A stretch of 64,000 bases of DNA, from contig OZ241842.1 in the NCBI GenBank assembly GCA_965202675.1, positions 620,001 through 684,000 of the forward strand, given 5' to 3'. Below the pieces are notes generated by a model. The model did not search any database. It worked only from the letters and a program-made list of their open reading frames with translations, and was not told the origin of the DNA. Every line of letters starts with the position of its first letter. Positions within the stretch are counted from its first letter, which is position 1. The translations under genes were made by a program, and so were the position numbers. Positions 26,519-35,753 of the stretch are shown piece by piece. Source of the DNA: CATQHD01 sp965202675. Lineage in GTDB: Bacteria > Actinomycetota > Acidimicrobiia > Spongiisociales > Spongiisociaceae.

Positions 26519-27031
26519 TCAGGTTGTGACCACCACGGTGGCGGCGGCTTTGTCGTGCCAGCCTTGGCGGGTGTCGGAGAACACCGGTGACAGGTAAACC
26601 ACCAAACTGATGATGGAACCGATAAAGGGGATAAAGTTGACCACGGACGGAACCAACCAGCGGCTGATCGACTTGCCATACCCCGGTACCTCCCCGTTGT
26701 CGGCCCTGATTACCTTCACCCCCACTATCTTCTTGCCCAGGGTCTGCCCGTAGACGGCGATCAGAACGGGTTCGTACAGCAGCCAAACGAGCATTATCAC
26801 CAACAAAGTAGAAAGAAACCCGACCAAAAATCCGGTTTCGCTGCTGTTCGCCGCCGACAACCCACCGAAGACTATGATCAGCACTACCAGGGAGATCACC
26901 CCCGCGATGACCGCATCCAGTATCCGGGCGGCCAGCCTGCTTCCCATGCCCGCCAGCCTCCGTTGCTCACCGTTGCCCAACGTAACCCAACCGGTCATAG
27001 CTGGGCTGGAACCCTTCGGCGCATCAACCAT
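26519..27031 (-). CDS. RDD family membrane protein
   Basis: 170 residues. The RDD signature is visible: RLAARILDAVIAGVISLVV (Arg..Asp in the first helix), YEPVLIAVYGQTLGKKIVGVKVI, and a third hydrophobic region SVVNFIPFIGSIISLVVYL. The role of RDD proteins is mostly unknown; some may transport ions. The ATG at 27031 has GAGGAG upstream. It ends in a DKAAATVVV strand typical of the family. It stands alone between proS and a frameshifted gene. Confidence 0.9.
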   Translation of the reverse strand: MVDAPKGSSPAMTGWVTLGNGEQRRLAGMGSRLAARILDAVIAGVISLVVLIIVFGGLSAANSSETGFLVGFLSTLLVIMLVWLLYEPVLIAVYGQTLGKKIVGVKVIRADNGEVPGYGKSISRWLVPSVVNFIPFIGSIISLVVYLSPVFSDTRQGWHDKAAATVVVTT

Positions 27032-27162
27032 TCAACACGCTCCTCAATTCTGACGCCGCCCGTAGATTCCACAGCGTGCGGCCCCTCGGCTGTCTCGTCC
27101 GCAACAGATCCTAGCCGCAATGGCCACAGGCCGGCAACGGAACCCGGGGTAATCGAGCTCGG

Positions 27163-27597
27163 CTACTCGGCGCCGCCGCGCCAGAGCCGGTGGGCCTCGA
27201 CGAGGAAGAGCACCGGCAGGACCGTGTCGATGAGGTGCCAGACAGTCCAGTTGTCCTGCCCGGAGCCCCGCGGCCTCGAACCAGTTGGGCATGAAGGCGA
27301 TGGCCGTCAGGAGAGCGCTGTAGAACATGAAGTTGGCCCCCAGCCATCCGCGCACATCGGTCGAGGGGTCGGCGCCCCGCCGCTTCTTCTCCTTGCATGT
27401 GGTTGCCACCAGCGCCGCCAGACCGGGCGGCCATGAACCAATCGAGCACCAGCCACACGGTTACCGGCCAGTCCAGACGGTCCCCGGCGGAGTCGTACGC
27501 ATAGAACGGGAACGCCAGGAACTGAACCGCCGCCGCCAGGCCCACCACCGCCAGATAGGCGCTGATCACCCGTTTTTACCGTCGTTGATTCCATCAT
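27163..27597 (-). pseudogene. Frameshifted small membrane-protein gene
   Basis: An excellent ribosome site (AAGGAGGTG) precedes ATG 27597. Natural protein sequence continues only by changing frame three times: MMESTTVKTG, then ISAYLAVVGLAAAVQFLAF with DWPVTVWLVLDWFMAA, then GLAALVATTCKEKKRR with WLGANFMFYSALLTAIAF, then DNWTVWHLIDTVLPVLFLVE to a TAG at 27163. The restored protein would be about 140 residues with four hydrophobic helices. It is either a genuine pseudogene or a site of repeated sequence errors. No family is recognised. The interval 27032-27162 holds nothing else. Confidence 0.6.
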
Positions 27598-27637
27598 CGA
27601 ACACCTCCTTTATCCGGCCGGGGCCCGACGGGCGGAT

Positions 27638-28870
27638 TCATCCCTCCCGCGACGCCGCCTCGGCCACCGCGGCCCGACGGAGGGAGACCCGGTTGGCATC
27701 ACCCTGGAGCTCCAACAGACGACGGCGGTCCCGGGCGGCGGTTTCCTCCGCCCCGGCGTCGGCGGCGGCTGCTCTGGCCTCGGGGCCTTCCGCCGCCAGT
27801 TTGCGGGCTTCTTCCAGGAGGGCGTCCACCATCTCGGATTCGGGGACTACGCGGACCACTTTCCCCTTGATGAAAAGGTGGCCGCGTCCGCGGCCGGCGG
27901 CGATCCCGATGTCTGCTTCCCTGGCTTCGCCGGGGCCGTTCACCACACAGCCCATAACCGCCACCTGGATGGGGAGGTCGGCTTCTGCGAGTTTGTCCTG
28001 GGCTTCTCTGGCCACCGCCAGCACGTCTACTTCGGCTCGACCGCAGCTGGGGCAGGCGATCAGGTCCAGGCCGGTGCGTTCCCGCAGGTCCAGGTACTCC
28101 AACAATTGCCGGCCGGCTCTGGCTTCCTCCACGGGGTCCGCCGTCAGCGAGAAGCGGATGGTGTCGCCGATTCCTTCCAGCAACAAAGCGGCTATCCCGG
28201 CCACCGACTTGATCAGGCCGCCCGGCGGCGGGCCGGCTTCGGTCACTCCCAGATGCAGCGGGAAGTCCACCGCGTCGGACAGCCTGCGGTAGGCCTCCAC
28301 CATCGAAGGCACATGGGAGTGCTTGACCGATATCTTGATGTTCTCGAAGCCCTCCTCGGCCAGGTAACCGATCTCCTTCATAGCCGAAGCCACCAGCGCC
28401 TCGGGAACGGCGGATCCGTACTCGGCCATCAGGTCGCGGTCCAGGCTGCCCGCGTTGACCCCCACCCGGATCGGAACGCCTCGATCCAGGGCCTCCCTCG
28501 CCACCGCTCTTATCTGATGCGGCTTGCGGATATTTCCCGGGTTCAACCGCAGCCCCTGCACTCCGGCCTCCAGCGCCGCCAGCGCCAGGCGGTACTGGTA
28601 GTGGATGTCGGCCACGATCGGAACCGGCGAACGGGGCGTTATCTCCGCCAGGCCCTGCGCGGCGTCGACGTCGTTGCAGGTAACCCGCACGATGTCGGCC
28701 CCCCCTCCGGCCAGGGCGTACACCTGGGCGAGGGTGCCGTCCACGTCGGCGGTCTTGGTGGTGGTCATCGACTGCACCGAAACGGGGGCGCCGCCGCCCA
28801 CCGCCACTCCGCCCACCCGGATGCGGCGGGTCGGCCTGCGCGGCCTGCGAGGTTCGAGCACCATCGTCAT
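27638..28870 (-). CDS. ispG: 4-hydroxy-3-methylbut-2-enyl diphosphate synthase (IspG/GcpE)
   Basis: 410 residues. [4Fe-4S] enzyme of the MEP isoprenoid pathway. TRRIRVGGVAVGGGAPVSVQSM opens the TIM barrel, DIVRVTCNDVDAA and LRLNPGNI are conserved barrel segments, and the cluster ligands are in CPSCGR and MGCVVNGPGE. The C-terminus has an extra Ala/Glu/Arg-rich tail of about 60 residues beyond the normal end. The start could be Met1 or Met3 (MVLEPRR). It follows rseP by about 50 bases, in the order dxr-rseP-ispG seen in many Actinobacteria. Confidence 0.96.
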   Translation of the reverse strand: MTMVLEPRRPRRPTRRIRVGGVAVGGGAPVSVQSMTTTKTADVDGTLAQVYALAGGGADIVRVTCNDVDAAQGLAEITPRSPVPIVADIHYQYRLALAALEAGVQGLRLNPGNIRKPHQIRAVAREALDRGVPIRVGVNAGSLDRDLMAEYGSAVPEALVASAMKEIGYLAEEGFENIKISVKHSHVPSMVEAYRRLSDAVDFPLHLGVTEAGPPPGGLIKSVAGIAALLLEGIGDTIRFSLTADPVEEARAGRQLLEYLDLRERTGLDLIACPSCGRAEVDVLAVAREAQDKLAEADLPIQVAVMGCVVNGPGEAREADIGIAAGRGRGHLFIKGKVVRVVPESEMVDALLEEARKLAAEGPEARAAAADAGAEETAARDRRRLLELQGDANRVSLRRAAVAEAASREG

Positions 28871-28919
28871 CGCGCCGAGATTAGCGCCCGATATGCCCGG
28901 GAACCGCAGGACCGGCTGC

Positions 28920-30032
28920 TCACAGGGTCAGGGGGTTGACGATGTCCAGCACCACCGCCGCCAGCCCCAGCAAGAGCATCAGCAGCACCACCATTGCCGC
29001 CACCGGAACCAGCCGGCGTACATCCACCCGCCGCCCGGTCAGCTTCTCGTACAGGGCCACCGCGAAGTGGCCGCCGTCCAGCGGATACAGCGGCAGGGAG
29101 TTGAAGAACGCCAGGGTTACGTTCACCACCGCCAGCAGGAACACCACGTTGCCGACCCCCACCCGAGACGCCTGGGCGCCGATCTGCACCATGCCGATCG
29201 GACTGACCGGGCGGATGTCGTCGGGAACCTGGCCGCGGCCCAACAGGACGCCCCCCAGCTCCAGCAGCGACTCCGGCCTCAGGATCCGTCCGATCGCCTG
29301 CAGGGTGCCCACCCCGATGTCCCATTCGGCCGCGGCGGCCAGCCGGACGGCGGTGAGCGGGCCGATCTGCACCCGGCGGGATCCGGGCGACACCCCCAGG
29401 AACCCCGCCGTCTCGCCGGTGACCGGATGGTAGGAACCGAGGGTCGCGGAAAGGGTCAAGGGCCGCCCGCCGCGGACAACGTCGATCCTCACCGTCCTGC
29501 CCGGCCGGGAAGCGATCACCTCCACTGCCCGAGCCCAGTCGCCGTCCAGTTCCGCGCCGTCGATGGCCGCCAGGACATCGCCCGCCTGCAGCCCGGCCTC
29601 GGCCGCCGGGGAAGCCACCCCCTCGGCGATCTCGGGGCTTACCCTGGCCACCTCGGTGGTCGCCGCCGCCTCCCCCGAAGCCCAGTACAGCCCGAACAGG
29701 AGAAAGAACGCAACCGCCAGGTTCGCGGCAACCCCCGACAGCACCACCACCGACTTCTGCCAGAACGGCTTCTGCCGGTAGGCGCGGTCCAGGTCGGCGG
29801 GGTCCACCTGCTCGCGGTCGTTCATGCCGGCGATGCGGACGTAGCCGCCGAACGGGAGCAGCTTGACGCCGAACTCGGTCTCGCCCCGGCGGAACGACCA
29901 GAGGCGGGGACCGAAACCCAGGAAGAACTCGGTGGCCTTCATGCCGACGGCCCGGGCCGCGAAATAGTGGCCTGCCTCATGGATCAGGATGAATGCCGAG
30001 ATGGCCAGCGCCGTCAGTATCCCGCCGGCCAC
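28920..30032 (-). CDS. rseP: Site-2 protease, RseP/Rip1 family
   Basis: 370 residues. Intramembrane zinc metalloprotease that cleaves anti-sigma factors and similar membrane proteins. The zinc site HEAGHYFAA lies in the first helix (residues ~18-26), and the third ligand is in NSLPLYPLDGGHF near the C-terminus. A PDZ domain sits between (AAEAGLQAGDVLAAIDG). The start is GTG 30030-30032, overlapping the dxr end by 19 bases. Target proteins are not encoded nearby. Confidence 0.95.
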   Translation of the reverse strand: MAGGILTALAISAFILIHEAGHYFAARAVGMKATEFFLGFGPRLWSFRRGETEFGVKLLPFGGYVRIAGMNDREQVDPADLDRAYRQKPFWQKSVVVLSGVAANLAVAFFLLFGLYWASGEAAATTEVARVSPEIAEGVASPAAEAGLQAGDVLAAIDGAELDGDWARAVEVIASRPGRTVRIDVVRGGRPLTLSATLGSYHPVTGETAGFLGVSPGSRRVQIGPLTAVRLAAAAEWDIGVGTLQAIGRILRPESLLELGGVLLGRGQVPDDIRPVSPIGMVQIGAQASRVGVGNVVFLLAVVNVTLAFFNSLPLYPLDGGHFAVALYEKLTGRRVDVRRLVPVAAMVVLLMLLLGLAAVVLDIVNPLTL

Positions 30033-31207
30033 CGGACCTCCCGGACCCGCTGCCGGCCCGCCCGGCAGCGTTCTATCGCGTCCTCCGCCAGCCGCCGTGC
30101 CTCCCGGTCGGCCGCCAGCACCGCCGCCAGGGAACCGGCCTCCATACGCTCACATCCCTCCAGAACCTCGGCGATCACCCCCGTTATGTCGAGGAAGCCG
30201 ATCCGACCGGCCAGGAAAGCCGCCGCCGCCGCCTCGTCGGCGGCGTTGAAAGCAGCCGGCATCACCCCCCCTTCCCTCCCCGCCGCATAGGCCAGGTCCA
30301 GGCCGGGAAAGGCCTTGCGGTCGACCGGCTCGAAGGTAAGCGGGGTGCGGGTGAGGTCGAACGGCTCCGCACCCGCCCCGAACTCCGCCCGCTCCGGGTA
30401 GGTGAGTGCGTACCGGATGGGGATGCGCATGTCGGGCGGACCGAGATGGGCCTTGATGGAACCGTCCACGAACGACGCCATGGAATGGACGATGCTCTGG
30501 GGGTGGACCACCACCTCGATCCGGTCGTACCCCAGCCCGAACAGGAAATGGGCCTCTATCACCTCCAAGCCCTTGTTGACCAGGGTGGCCGAGTCGACGG
30601 TGATGCGGGGCCCCATCCGCCAGGTGGGGTGGGCGAGCGCCTGCTCCGCTCCGACCCCGGCCAGCTCGTCGACTCCGAAGCCCCGGAACGGCCCCCCGGA
30701 AGCGGTCAATATCAGACGGTCCACCTCGGCGGTGCGCTCCCCCGCCAGGCATTGGAACAGGGCCGAGTGCTCGGAGTCGACGGGGATCAGCTCGCCGCCC
30801 CCCCGCCGGGCCGCCTCCGTTACCAGCGGCCCCCCCGCCACCAGACTCTCCTTGTTGGCCAGCGCCAAGCGGTTGCCGGCTTCCAGCGCCGCCATCGACG
30901 CCTCCAGGCCCGCCGCCCCCACGATCCCGTTGACCACGATGCAGCCGGGCTGAGAGGCCATCTCCACCACGGCTTCCATGCCCCAACCGCAGCGATCCCC
31001 GAACAGGTCCTCGTAGACGGCCATCCCGGACGGGTCGGGTTCGACCGCCGCTATCCGCGCCTGCGGGAAGCGGTCGGCCAGCTCGGCCAGCTGGTCCCCG
31101 GAACGGCGGGCGGCCAGCCCCGCCACGGGCATTCCCAGGCGCTCGGCCGCCTCCAGGGTCTGTAATCCGATCGAACCCGTTGCCCCCAGGACAACGACCG
31201 ATCTCAC
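30014..31207 (-). CDS. dxr: 1-deoxy-D-xylulose-5-phosphate reductoisomerase
   Basis: 397 residues. Makes MEP from DXP using NADPH. VVLGATGSIGLQTLEAAERL is the nucleotide-binding loop. ALANKESLVAGGPLV, VDSEHSALFQCLAG (metal-binding Asp/Glu), TASGGPFRGF and ATLVNKGLEVIEAHFLFG form the catalytic core. The start is GTG 31205-31207 (VRSVVVLGATG), overlapping the cdsA stop as GTGA. The much longer frame upstream is a shadow of cdsA. It is followed by rseP and ispG, so two MEP-pathway steps are co-transcribed. Confidence 0.97.
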   Translation of the reverse strand: MRSVVVLGATGSIGLQTLEAAERLGMPVAGLAARRSGDQLAELADRFPQARIAAVEPDPSGMAVYEDLFGDRCGWGMEAVVEMASQPGCIVVNGIVGAAGLEASMAALEAGNRLALANKESLVAGGPLVTEAARRGGGELIPVDSEHSALFQCLAGERTAEVDRLILTASGGPFRGFGVDELAGVGAEQALAHPTWRMGPRITVDSATLVNKGLEVIEAHFLFGLGYDRIEVVVHPQSIVHSMASFVDGSIKAHLGPPDMRIPIRYALTYPERAEFGAGAEPFDLTRTPLTFEPVDRKAFPGLDLAYAAGREGGVMPAAFNAADEAAAAAFLAGRIGFLDITGVIAEVLEGCERMEAGSLAAVLAADREARRLAEDAIERCRAGRQRVREVRWPAGY

Positions 31208-32409
31208 AGGTATCCGAACCAGAGGTAGACAAGGTAGGCGGCGGGAATAGTGAACAGGTAGGCGTCCAGCCGGTCGAGCAGACCGCCGTGGCCGGGCAGG
31301 ATGGACCCCATGTCCTTCACCCCGATCGACCGCTTGACCGCCGACTCGGCCAGGTCGCCGATGGGTCCGAGAGCGCTGATCACCGCCGCCAGCACCAGGC
31401 CGGAAAACATGGTCAAGGGTTCGAGCAGGCCGAACCTGCCCACGATGAGGCCGGCCAGGAGGGTGATGACGGTGGCGCCCAGAAAGCCCTCCAGCGTCTT
31501 GTTGGGCGAAAGGCGGGGGGCAAAAGAGCGGCTCCCGAAGGCCCGCCCGTAGGAAAAAGCGGCGATGTCGTTGAGGGCGGTGAAGCCCACCAGCGCCGTG
31601 ACCAGGGCCAACGAATCGGAAGAGCGGAACAGGGGCACCGCGAAGGAGATCGGCAGCGCCACCCAGGACGCCCCCAGCACCGTGACCGAGATGTTGGCCA
31701 GGGGATAGCTCCGGGAACCCAGGGCGAACCAGAACCCCGACACCATGACCACCGCCATCAGAACCGCCGCCGCGCCGAAGGGTCCGGACGCCCAGGCCGC
31801 GTAGAGCATCCCCGCCGCCCCCAGCAGGCCGATCAGGGCCATCGGGGCAAAACCGGCCTTCCGCAGCGCCTGGTAGAGCTCCGCCGCCGCCGCCAGCGAC
31901 ACCGCCCCCATCAACAGAGTGACCCACAACGGACCGGCGTACAGCGCTCCGAAGAACACCAGCACCGCGGCCAGCCCGGTGCCGATCCGCAGAGCCAGCT
32001 CGGAACGCCTGGCCCGGTCGAGCTGCTGTATCTGCTCGGGGTCCTCGTCCTCCTCGCCGGTGATGTCCCCGTAACCGACCACACCCGTTTCGAGCCCGGG
32101 GACATGGGCGACCACCGCCGACTGCTCGTAGTCCTCCCCTCCCGCCTCCGCCTTGGCCATCGTTTCGGCCAGCCCCTGGTATTCGCGGGTGATGGATCTT
32201 ATGTACTGCTGTTCGGTTACCTCGCCCGGTTCGCCGGCATGGTCGGGGGGGTCCTGGCTGCGGACGGCGGTGTCGTCGTCGGCTGCGGCGCCCTCGGGCT
32301 GCTGAACCTCGGTCGGCTGTTCGGCGCGCGGCTGATCGTTGTCCGGCGAAACGGCTTCGGTCGGGTCTTCCGGCTCGGACACCGGAGACGGATCTTTTTC
32401 CTCTTCCAT
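31204..32409 (-). CDS. cdsA: Phosphatidate cytidylyltransferase with acidic N-terminal extension
   Basis: 401 residues from ATG 32407-32409, seven bases after CCGGAGAG; a TTG 12 codons upstream is an alternative. Makes CDP-diacylglycerol in the membrane. The signature SILPGHGGLLDRLDAYLFT is near the C-terminus, after about eight hydrophobic helices, with LSPNKTLEGFLGA as a second conserved loop. The first ~130 residues are acidic and low-complexity (EEEKDPSPVSEPEDPTEAV) and have no counterpart in E. coli CdsA, although similar extensions occur in actinobacterial proteins. It is followed by dxr. Confidence 0.93.
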   Translation of the reverse strand: MEEEKDPSPVSEPEDPTEAVSPDNDQPRAEQPTEVQQPEGAAADDDTAVRSQDPPDHAGEPGEVTEQQYIRSITREYQGLAETMAKAEAGGEDYEQSAVVAHVPGLETGVVGYGDITGEEDEDPEQIQQLDRARRSELALRIGTGLAAVLVFFGALYAGPLWVTLLMGAVSLAAAAELYQALRKAGFAPMALIGLLGAAGMLYAAWASGPFGAAAVLMAVVMVSGFWFALGSRSYPLANISVTVLGASWVALPISFAVPLFRSSDSLALVTALVGFTALNDIAAFSYGRAFGSRSFAPRLSPNKTLEGFLGATVITLLAGLIVGRFGLLEPLTMFSGLVLAAVISALGPIGDLAESAVKRSIGVKDMGSILPGHGGLLDRLDAYLFTIPAAYLVYLWFGYL

Positions 32410-32525
32410 ATTGAAACTCTCCGGCCCGGAACGGTCGATCGGCAATACGAACCCCTTCCAGGCTACCCGTTGCAGGCGTCAAAAACGGTATATGACACGG
32501 CGCCGCCCAGCCGGGTCGGGTTCCG

Positions 32526-33071
32526 TCAGATCTCCAACAGCTCGCTCTCTTTGTTCTCCAGCACCTCGTCGGTCTTGGCGATGTAACGATCGTGGCGTTC
32601 TTGGAGCAGTTTCTCGGCCCGCCGGACGCTGTCCTCCGATTCCCCCAGCTCCGACATGTCGTCCCGGGCGGACCGCCGGACATGGCGTATCGCCACCCGC
32701 CCCTCCTCGGCGATATTACGGGCCACCCGGATCAGTTCCCGGCGTCTTTCCTCTGTGAGGGGCGGGAACACCAGCCGGATGACCTTACCGTCGTTGGAAG
32801 GGTTCAAACCCAGGTCCGAGAGCTGGATGGCCCGCTCGATCCCCGCCATGGCGCCGGGGTCGAAGGGCTGGACCAGCAGCATACGCGGATCGGGAACCGT
32901 AACTGCGGCAAGCTGTTGGAGCGGAGTCTGGGCGCCGTAGTACTCGACCATTATCCGGGAGAGGATGGCGGGATTGGCCCGCCCGGTGCGCAAGGCGGCC
33001 AGCTCGCCTCTGGTGTGCTGCACCGCCGACTCCATACGCGACTCGGCGTCTTCCAGTATCTCGTCCAGCAT
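32526..33071 (-). CDS. frr: Ribosome recycling factor
   Basis: 181 residues. Splits post-termination ribosomes with EF-G. RMESAVQHTRGELAALRTGRANP, QQLAAVTVPDPRMLLVQPFD, NDGKVIRLVFPPLTEERRREL and the C-terminal helix ERHDRYIAKTDEVLENKE are the family pattern. The ATG at 33069-33071 follows AAAGG by eight bases. The frame extends upstream only as a shadow of pyrH. The 116 bases between frr and cdsA hold no gene. Confidence 0.97.
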   Translation of the reverse strand: MLDEILEDAESRMESAVQHTRGELAALRTGRANPAILSRIMVEYYGAQTPLQQLAAVTVPDPRMLLVQPFDPGAMAGIERAIQLSDLGLNPSNDGKVIRLVFPPLTEERRRELIRVARNIAEEGRVAIRHVRRSARDDMSELGESEDSVRRAEKLLQERHDRYIAKTDEVLENKESELLEI

Positions 33072-33094
33072 CGTCGTTGCCTTTCGCCTGTTTT

Positions 33095-33808
33095 TCAGCT
33101 CACCAGGGTTCCGATCGGCTCGCCGGAGACGGCGCGGTGAATGTTGCCGGATTCCAGCAGGCTGAACACTACTATCGGCAGATCGTGATCCCGGCACAGG
33201 GTGACGGCGGTGGTGTCCATCACCGCCAATCCGGCGGAGATGAACTCCATATAGCCCACCCGATCCAGAAAGACCGCGTTCTTGTCCAGGCTCGGATCCG
33301 ATGAATAGACGCCGTCGACCTTGCTGGCCTTGAGCATCGCCTCGGCCCCTATCTCCACCGCCCGCAGCGCCGCCGCCGTGTCGGTGGTGAAGAACGGGTT
33401 GCCGCTCCCGGCGGCGAAGACCACAGAGCGGCCCTTCTCGAGGTGGCGGATGGCCCGCAGCCTGATATAGGGCTCGGCCAGCTGCTGCATGGTGATGGCC
33501 GACTGCACCCGGCATTCCACCCCCCGGGCCTCGATGGCGTCGCGGAGCGCCAAGGCGTTGATGACCGTGGCCAGCATGCCCATGTAGTCGGCGTTGGCCG
33601 GATCCATGCCGGCGGCCGCCGCCGACACCCCGCGGAAGATGTTGCCGCCCCCCACCACGATCCCGATCTGGTATCCGGCCGCCTGCGATTCGGCGATCTC
33701 ACCCGCCACCCGGCGCACCGTATCCGGGGAGATCCCGTAGCCGATCTCCGGATCGGCGAATACCTCCCCGGACAGCTTCAGCACCACCCGGCGGGGGGCG
33801 GACGGCAT
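33095..33808 (-). CDS. pyrH: UMP kinase
   Basis: 237 residues. Phosphorylates UMP in pyrimidine synthesis. VVLKLSGEVFADPE, IGIVVGGGNIFRG, DYMGMLATVINALAL and GSGNPFFTTDTAAALRA are the hallmarks of the bacterial hexameric enzyme. The start ATG directly follows the tsf stop with no gap, indicating coupled translation. The order tsf-pyrH-frr is standard. Confidence 0.97.
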   Translation of the reverse strand: MPSAPRRVVLKLSGEVFADPEIGYGISPDTVRRVAGEIAESQAAGYQIGIVVGGGNIFRGVSAAAAGMDPANADYMGMLATVINALALRDAIEARGVECRVQSAITMQQLAEPYIRLRAIRHLEKGRSVVFAAGSGNPFFTTDTAAALRAVEIGAEAMLKASKVDGVYSSDPSLDKNAVFLDRVGYMEFISAGLAVMDTTAVTLCRDHDLPIVVFSLLESGNIHRAVSGEPIGTLVS

Positions 33809-34429
33809 CTACAGCTCCTGCTCGCCCACCGCGATCCGCGAGAACCGGCGGACCCCGATGTTTTCGTTCATGGAGGCGGCCAGCTCAGCGACCATGTCAC
33901 CCACCTTGCCCTCATACCGGTCGGGCCGGATGAACTTCTGCTCGTAGAGAACGTTGTCCTCGTAAAAGGAGCGTATCTTGCCGTCGACGATCCGCTCGAT
34001 GATCCGCTCCGGCTTGCCGGACGCCTGGGCTTCACGGGCAATCAGCTCCCGCTCCTTGCTGACCGCCTCCGCCGGGACGTCCTCGATCCGCGCCCAACGG
34101 GGCCGGGCGGCCGCGATGTGCATGGCGAGGTCGTCGGCCGTCTTGAGAAAGACCTCGCTCTTGGCCACAAAATCGGTCTCGGAGGCCAGCTCGACGATCA
34201 CGCCTACCGTGGGGTAGCCGGAAGGCTGATGCATGTAGCTGCCCACCGCCCCCTGGTTGGCATCCCGGCCCGCCCGCTTTTTGGCGTCGGCCAGACCCTT
34301 CTCCCTCAGCAGGCCCTTTGCCTCCTCCATGTCGCCGTCGGCGTCGACGAGGGCCCGCTTGGCATCCATCATCCCTACGCCGGTGGCGCGGCGCAGGGCC
34401 TGTACATCCTTGGCTGTGAACTCTGCCAT
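33809..34429 (-). CDS. tsf: Elongation factor Ts (short form)
   Basis: 206 residues. GDP exchange factor for EF-Tu. MAEFTAKDVQALRRATGVGMMDAKRALVD is the conserved N-terminal module. SETDFVAKSEVFL marks the core domain, and the end VGDMVAELAASMNENIGVRRF matches the family C-terminus. It is about 70 residues shorter than E. coli EF-Ts, so it resembles the single-core form known from Thermus. The start ATG 34427-34429 has AAAGGA upstream. Nine codons further upstream an alternative GTG-type start is less likely. Confidence 0.94.
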   Translation of the reverse strand: MAEFTAKDVQALRRATGVGMMDAKRALVDADGDMEEAKGLLREKGLADAKKRAGRDANQGAVGSYMHQPSGYPTVGVIVELASETDFVAKSEVFLKTADDLAMHIAAARPRWARIEDVPAEAVSKERELIAREAQASGKPERIIERIVDGKIRSFYEDNVLYEQKFIRPDRYEGKVGDMVAELAASMNENIGVRRFSRIAVGEQEL

Positions 34430-34528
34430 CTTGTCGTCCTTTGGTTCCTTGCTCAATGGTCTGATCCCGTGTGTTTCCCGGTTGCTTCTCGGATACTCCC
34501 CGGCGCACCGGCTCGAGAGGCCGCCGCC

Positions 34529-35626
34529 CTATCCGTCCGCCGCTTCGGGCGCCTTCTCCGGCGGCTCCGCTTCGCCGGGTTCTTCGGCCGCCCCGGCTGG
34601 TTCCCCTTCCGGCGCCTCGGCCGCCGCGTCCGCCTCTTCAACTGCTCCGGCTGCCTCCGCCGCCGGCGCCTCAACCGCCCCGCCGGAATCTCCCCCTGCT
34701 CCCGCTTCCACAGATACATCGGATTCTTCGGTTGCTTCTGCTTCCGGCGCCTCGGCCGCCGCGTCCGTTTCTTCGGCTGCTGCGGCTGGTTCCGCCGCCG
34801 GCGCCTCGGCCGCCGCGCCGGGGCCTTCGGCTGCTTCCGCTGCCGCAGATGCTTCGGATTCTGCTGCGGTCTGCCCGTCATCCAGCACGAACACCGGCGG
34901 CGCCTCGGGCATCCCCTCGTCCGATCCTTCGGCGCTCTCCTGCGCCAGCCGACGGCCTTCCGCGCAGGCGGAGGCGATCGCGTTGGCGATCAGAGAAGCC
35001 GCCCGGATGGCGTCGTCGTTGCCGGGGATCACGTAGTCGATGTCGTCGGGGTTGCAGTTGGAATCCACCAGGGCGATCACCGGGATGCCCAGCCGCACCG
35101 CCTCCCGCACCGCAATGTGCTCGTTGTTCAGATCGATCACGAACACCGCCGACGGGGGCTTTTCCATGTCCTCCACGCCCCCCAGGGTGCGATGCAGGTG
35201 GGCGAACTCCCGCCGCAGGCGCAGCCGCTCCTTCTTGGGAAGCTGATCGATGTTGCCCGTCTCCTCCATCTCGGCCAGCTCCTTCATGTAGAAGATGCGC
35301 TGGTTGATGGTCTTGAAGTTGGTGAGCATCCCGCCCAGCCACCGGAAGTTCACATAGGGCATTTCGGCCTGGCGCGCCGCTTCCTGGATGGCCGACTGGG
35401 CCTGCTTCTTGGTGCCCACGAACAGCACAATCCCCCCGTCGGCAACCAGATCGCGCACGAAGGTCAACGCCGTTTCGATCTTTTCCAGCGTCTTGCGGAG
35501 GTCGATGATGTGGATGCCGTTGCGCTCCCCGAAGATATAGGGGGCCATCTTGGGGTTCCATCGGCGGGTCTGATGGCCGAAATGGACTCCGGCCTCGATC
35601 AGCTGCTTCATGGTTACAGTCGGCAA
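34529..35626 (-). CDS. rpsB: 30S ribosomal protein S2 with a long acidic tail
   Basis: 365 residues. The S2 fold covers about residues 1-230: TMKQLIEAGVHFGHQTRRWNPKM, FVGTKKQAQSAIQEAAR, RWLGGMLTNFKTI and PVIALVDSNCNPDDIDYVIPGNDDAIR. The remaining ~130 residues are Ala/Glu/Pro-rich (AAEAPEAEATEESD) and have no known fold. Such tails are known on S2 in other Actinobacteria but this one is long. The start is TTG 35624-35626, eight bases after a perfect AGGAGG. The next plausible ATG, five codons later, would lose this spacing. Confidence 0.96.
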   Translation of the reverse strand: MPTVTMKQLIEAGVHFGHQTRRWNPKMAPYIFGERNGIHIIDLRKTLEKIETALTFVRDLVADGGIVLFVGTKKQAQSAIQEAARQAEMPYVNFRWLGGMLTNFKTINQRIFYMKELAEMEETGNIDQLPKKERLRLRREFAHLHRTLGGVEDMEKPPSAVFVIDLNNEHIAVREAVRLGIPVIALVDSNCNPDDIDYVIPGNDDAIRAASLIANAIASACAEGRRLAQESAEGSDEGMPEAPPVFVLDDGQTAAESEASAAAEAAEGPGAAAEAPAAEPAAAAEETDAAAEAPEAEATEESDVSVEAGAGGDSGGAVEAPAAEAAGAVEEADAAAEAPEGEPAGAAEEPGEAEPPEKAPEAADG

Positions 35627-35753
35627 GGTTTGCGCCTCCTCCTGTTTCGGTTGCTTCCTCCGTCCACCCTGCTCCGGGGGGCGCCCCCGGATCTCCCCGG
35701 ACCGTGCGGCCCGACCGCGGGAGGTTGCAGTGGACGTGTGTGATATCCGCGCA

